A stretch of 5,642 bases of DNA, from NCBI GenBank assembly GCA_027031325.1, contig JALVRI010000247.1:1-5642 (forward strand). Reading direction: 5' to 3'. Source of the DNA: Desulfobacteraceae bacterium. Lineage in GTDB: Bacteria > Desulfobacterota > Desulfobacteria > Desulfobacterales > Desulfosarcinaceae. Numbering within the stretch: position 1 is the stretch's first letter; each line of letters starts with the position of its first letter. Below the pieces are notes generated by a model. That model had not been told where the DNA came from. It worked only from the letters and a program-made list of their open reading frames with translations, and did not search any database. This document shows positions 5,205 to 5,642 of this stretch, piece after piece. Position numbers and translations under genes: made by a program.

Positions 5205-5642
5205 ATCGTCTTCCCATCATCAGCAACCCGGCAATCTTGAGGGCCACCAAAACGCTCATAGCCGGCAAAAGCCCCAGGTAAACCACCAGCACCAGGCTGG
5301 TGGCAAGAGTGCCGACAGAAGCGGCCAGGACATCAACGGCGAAAAGGGCCGCCGCCTGCCGCCGGGTGCTGCCGGTGATCCTGAAAGCCAGTGGAAACTG
5401 GAAACCGGCCAGCAAAGACACCGCCAGTCCCGCAAAATAGAAGAAGACTTCCGGAAGTCCGGCACCTGTCAGAGCCACGGTGCCTCCCACCAAGGCCAAC
5501 ACGGTCGCCAGAACAAGGTCGGACACCATCAACCAGCCCAGCGGGCGATCGAGGCGGCTGGCAAACAGGGCCCCCGGAAAAAGGCCGGCCAAAAACATGG
5601 TCACGATGACCCCGACCTTGAGGTAAAGGTTACCGTGGAAGA
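5167..5642 (-). CDS. Spermidine-synthase-like polytopic membrane protein, C-terminal part
   Basis: Only the last 157 residues are visible; the frame runs open through the right edge (first readable residues FHGNLYLKVGVIVTMFLAGL), so the GTG and ATG near 5600 are internal. About five transmembrane helices follow one another: around VGVIVTMFLAGLFPGALF, WLMVSDLVLATVLALVGG, FYFAGLAVSLLAGFQFPLAF, ALFAVDVLAASVGTLATSLV and AMSVLVALKIAGLLMM. The GFQFPLAFR and FAVDVLAASVGTLATS segments recall the membrane part of fused spermidine/spermine synthase-like proteins, in which a FPLA(S)R loop and a 'Y-A-D-L-L-G-A-x-x-G' helix recur. The catalytic aminopropyltransferase domain, if present, would lie beyond the window. 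The cytoplasmic tail ends GQKTFFTG and its TAG falls 38 bases inside the AmrS gene, marking the two as one operon. A generic multi-helix transporter is the alternative. Confidence 0.6.
   Translation of the reverse strand, partial: FHGNLYLKVGVIVTMFLAGLFPGALFASRLDRPLGWLMVSDLVLATVLALVGGTVALTGAGLPEVFFYFAGLAVSLLAGFQFPLAFRITGSTRRQAAALFAVDVLAASVGTLATSLVLVVYLGLLPAMSVLVALKIAGLLMMGRRYGFKGQKTFFTG

Overview
The window looks like a piece of a Desulfobacterota-type (sulfate-reducer-like) bacterial chromosome. This rests on gene content and flavour only: an AmrS-type radical SAM enzyme next to a membrane spermidine-synthase-like protein, a SlyD-like FKBP isomerase, a YkgJ-like cysteine-cluster protein, and IS110 debris. 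No rRNA or other taxonomic marker is present. All genes that look intact are on the minus strand. The only plus-strand coding signal is a dead transposase.

Positions 1-1700 are visibly AT-rich and read as an accessory or decaying region. They hold an unrecognised single-pass membrane protein without an ATG start (225-899, possibly extending to 1025) and an unexplained protein-like open frame without a start codon (982-1176). Next come an intact 51-residue gene (1239-1394) and, directly upstream of it, the C-terminal part of a zeta-toxin-like (COG4185-type) kinase (1399-1653). The toxin has lost its N-terminal half, including the ATP-binding P-loop. The small gene appears to be its usual partner, left orphaned.

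Positions 1715-2214 are an IS110-family transposase relic on the plus strand. It has a substituted first catalytic aspartate, internal deletions, a frameshift, a nonsense codon and no C-terminal half. It stops within a few bases of the stop codon of a convergent YkgJ-like cysteine-cluster gene (2222-2731). That gene has a good sigma70-type promoter (2832-2860), and a 140-bp MITE-like element with terminal inverted repeats (2868-3007) lies immediately upstream of it.

Positions 3104-5642 are GC-richer and look like stable core genome. An exported SlyD-like FKBP isomerase (3104-3643) carries a strong internal ribosome binding site in front of Met40, suggesting a second, cytoplasmic product. After a 373-bp gap comes a two-gene unit transcribed leftwards: the C-terminal end of a polytopic spermidine-synthase-like membrane protein (5167-5642, cut by the window edge) overlapping by 38 bp an AmrS radical SAM protein (4017-5204) with a twin-arginine-like signal. 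I see no tRNA, rRNA or CRISPR array, and no convincing new biological system. The points most worth checking are the orphaned zeta partner gene, the dual start of the FKBP and the apparent export signal on the radical SAM enzyme.
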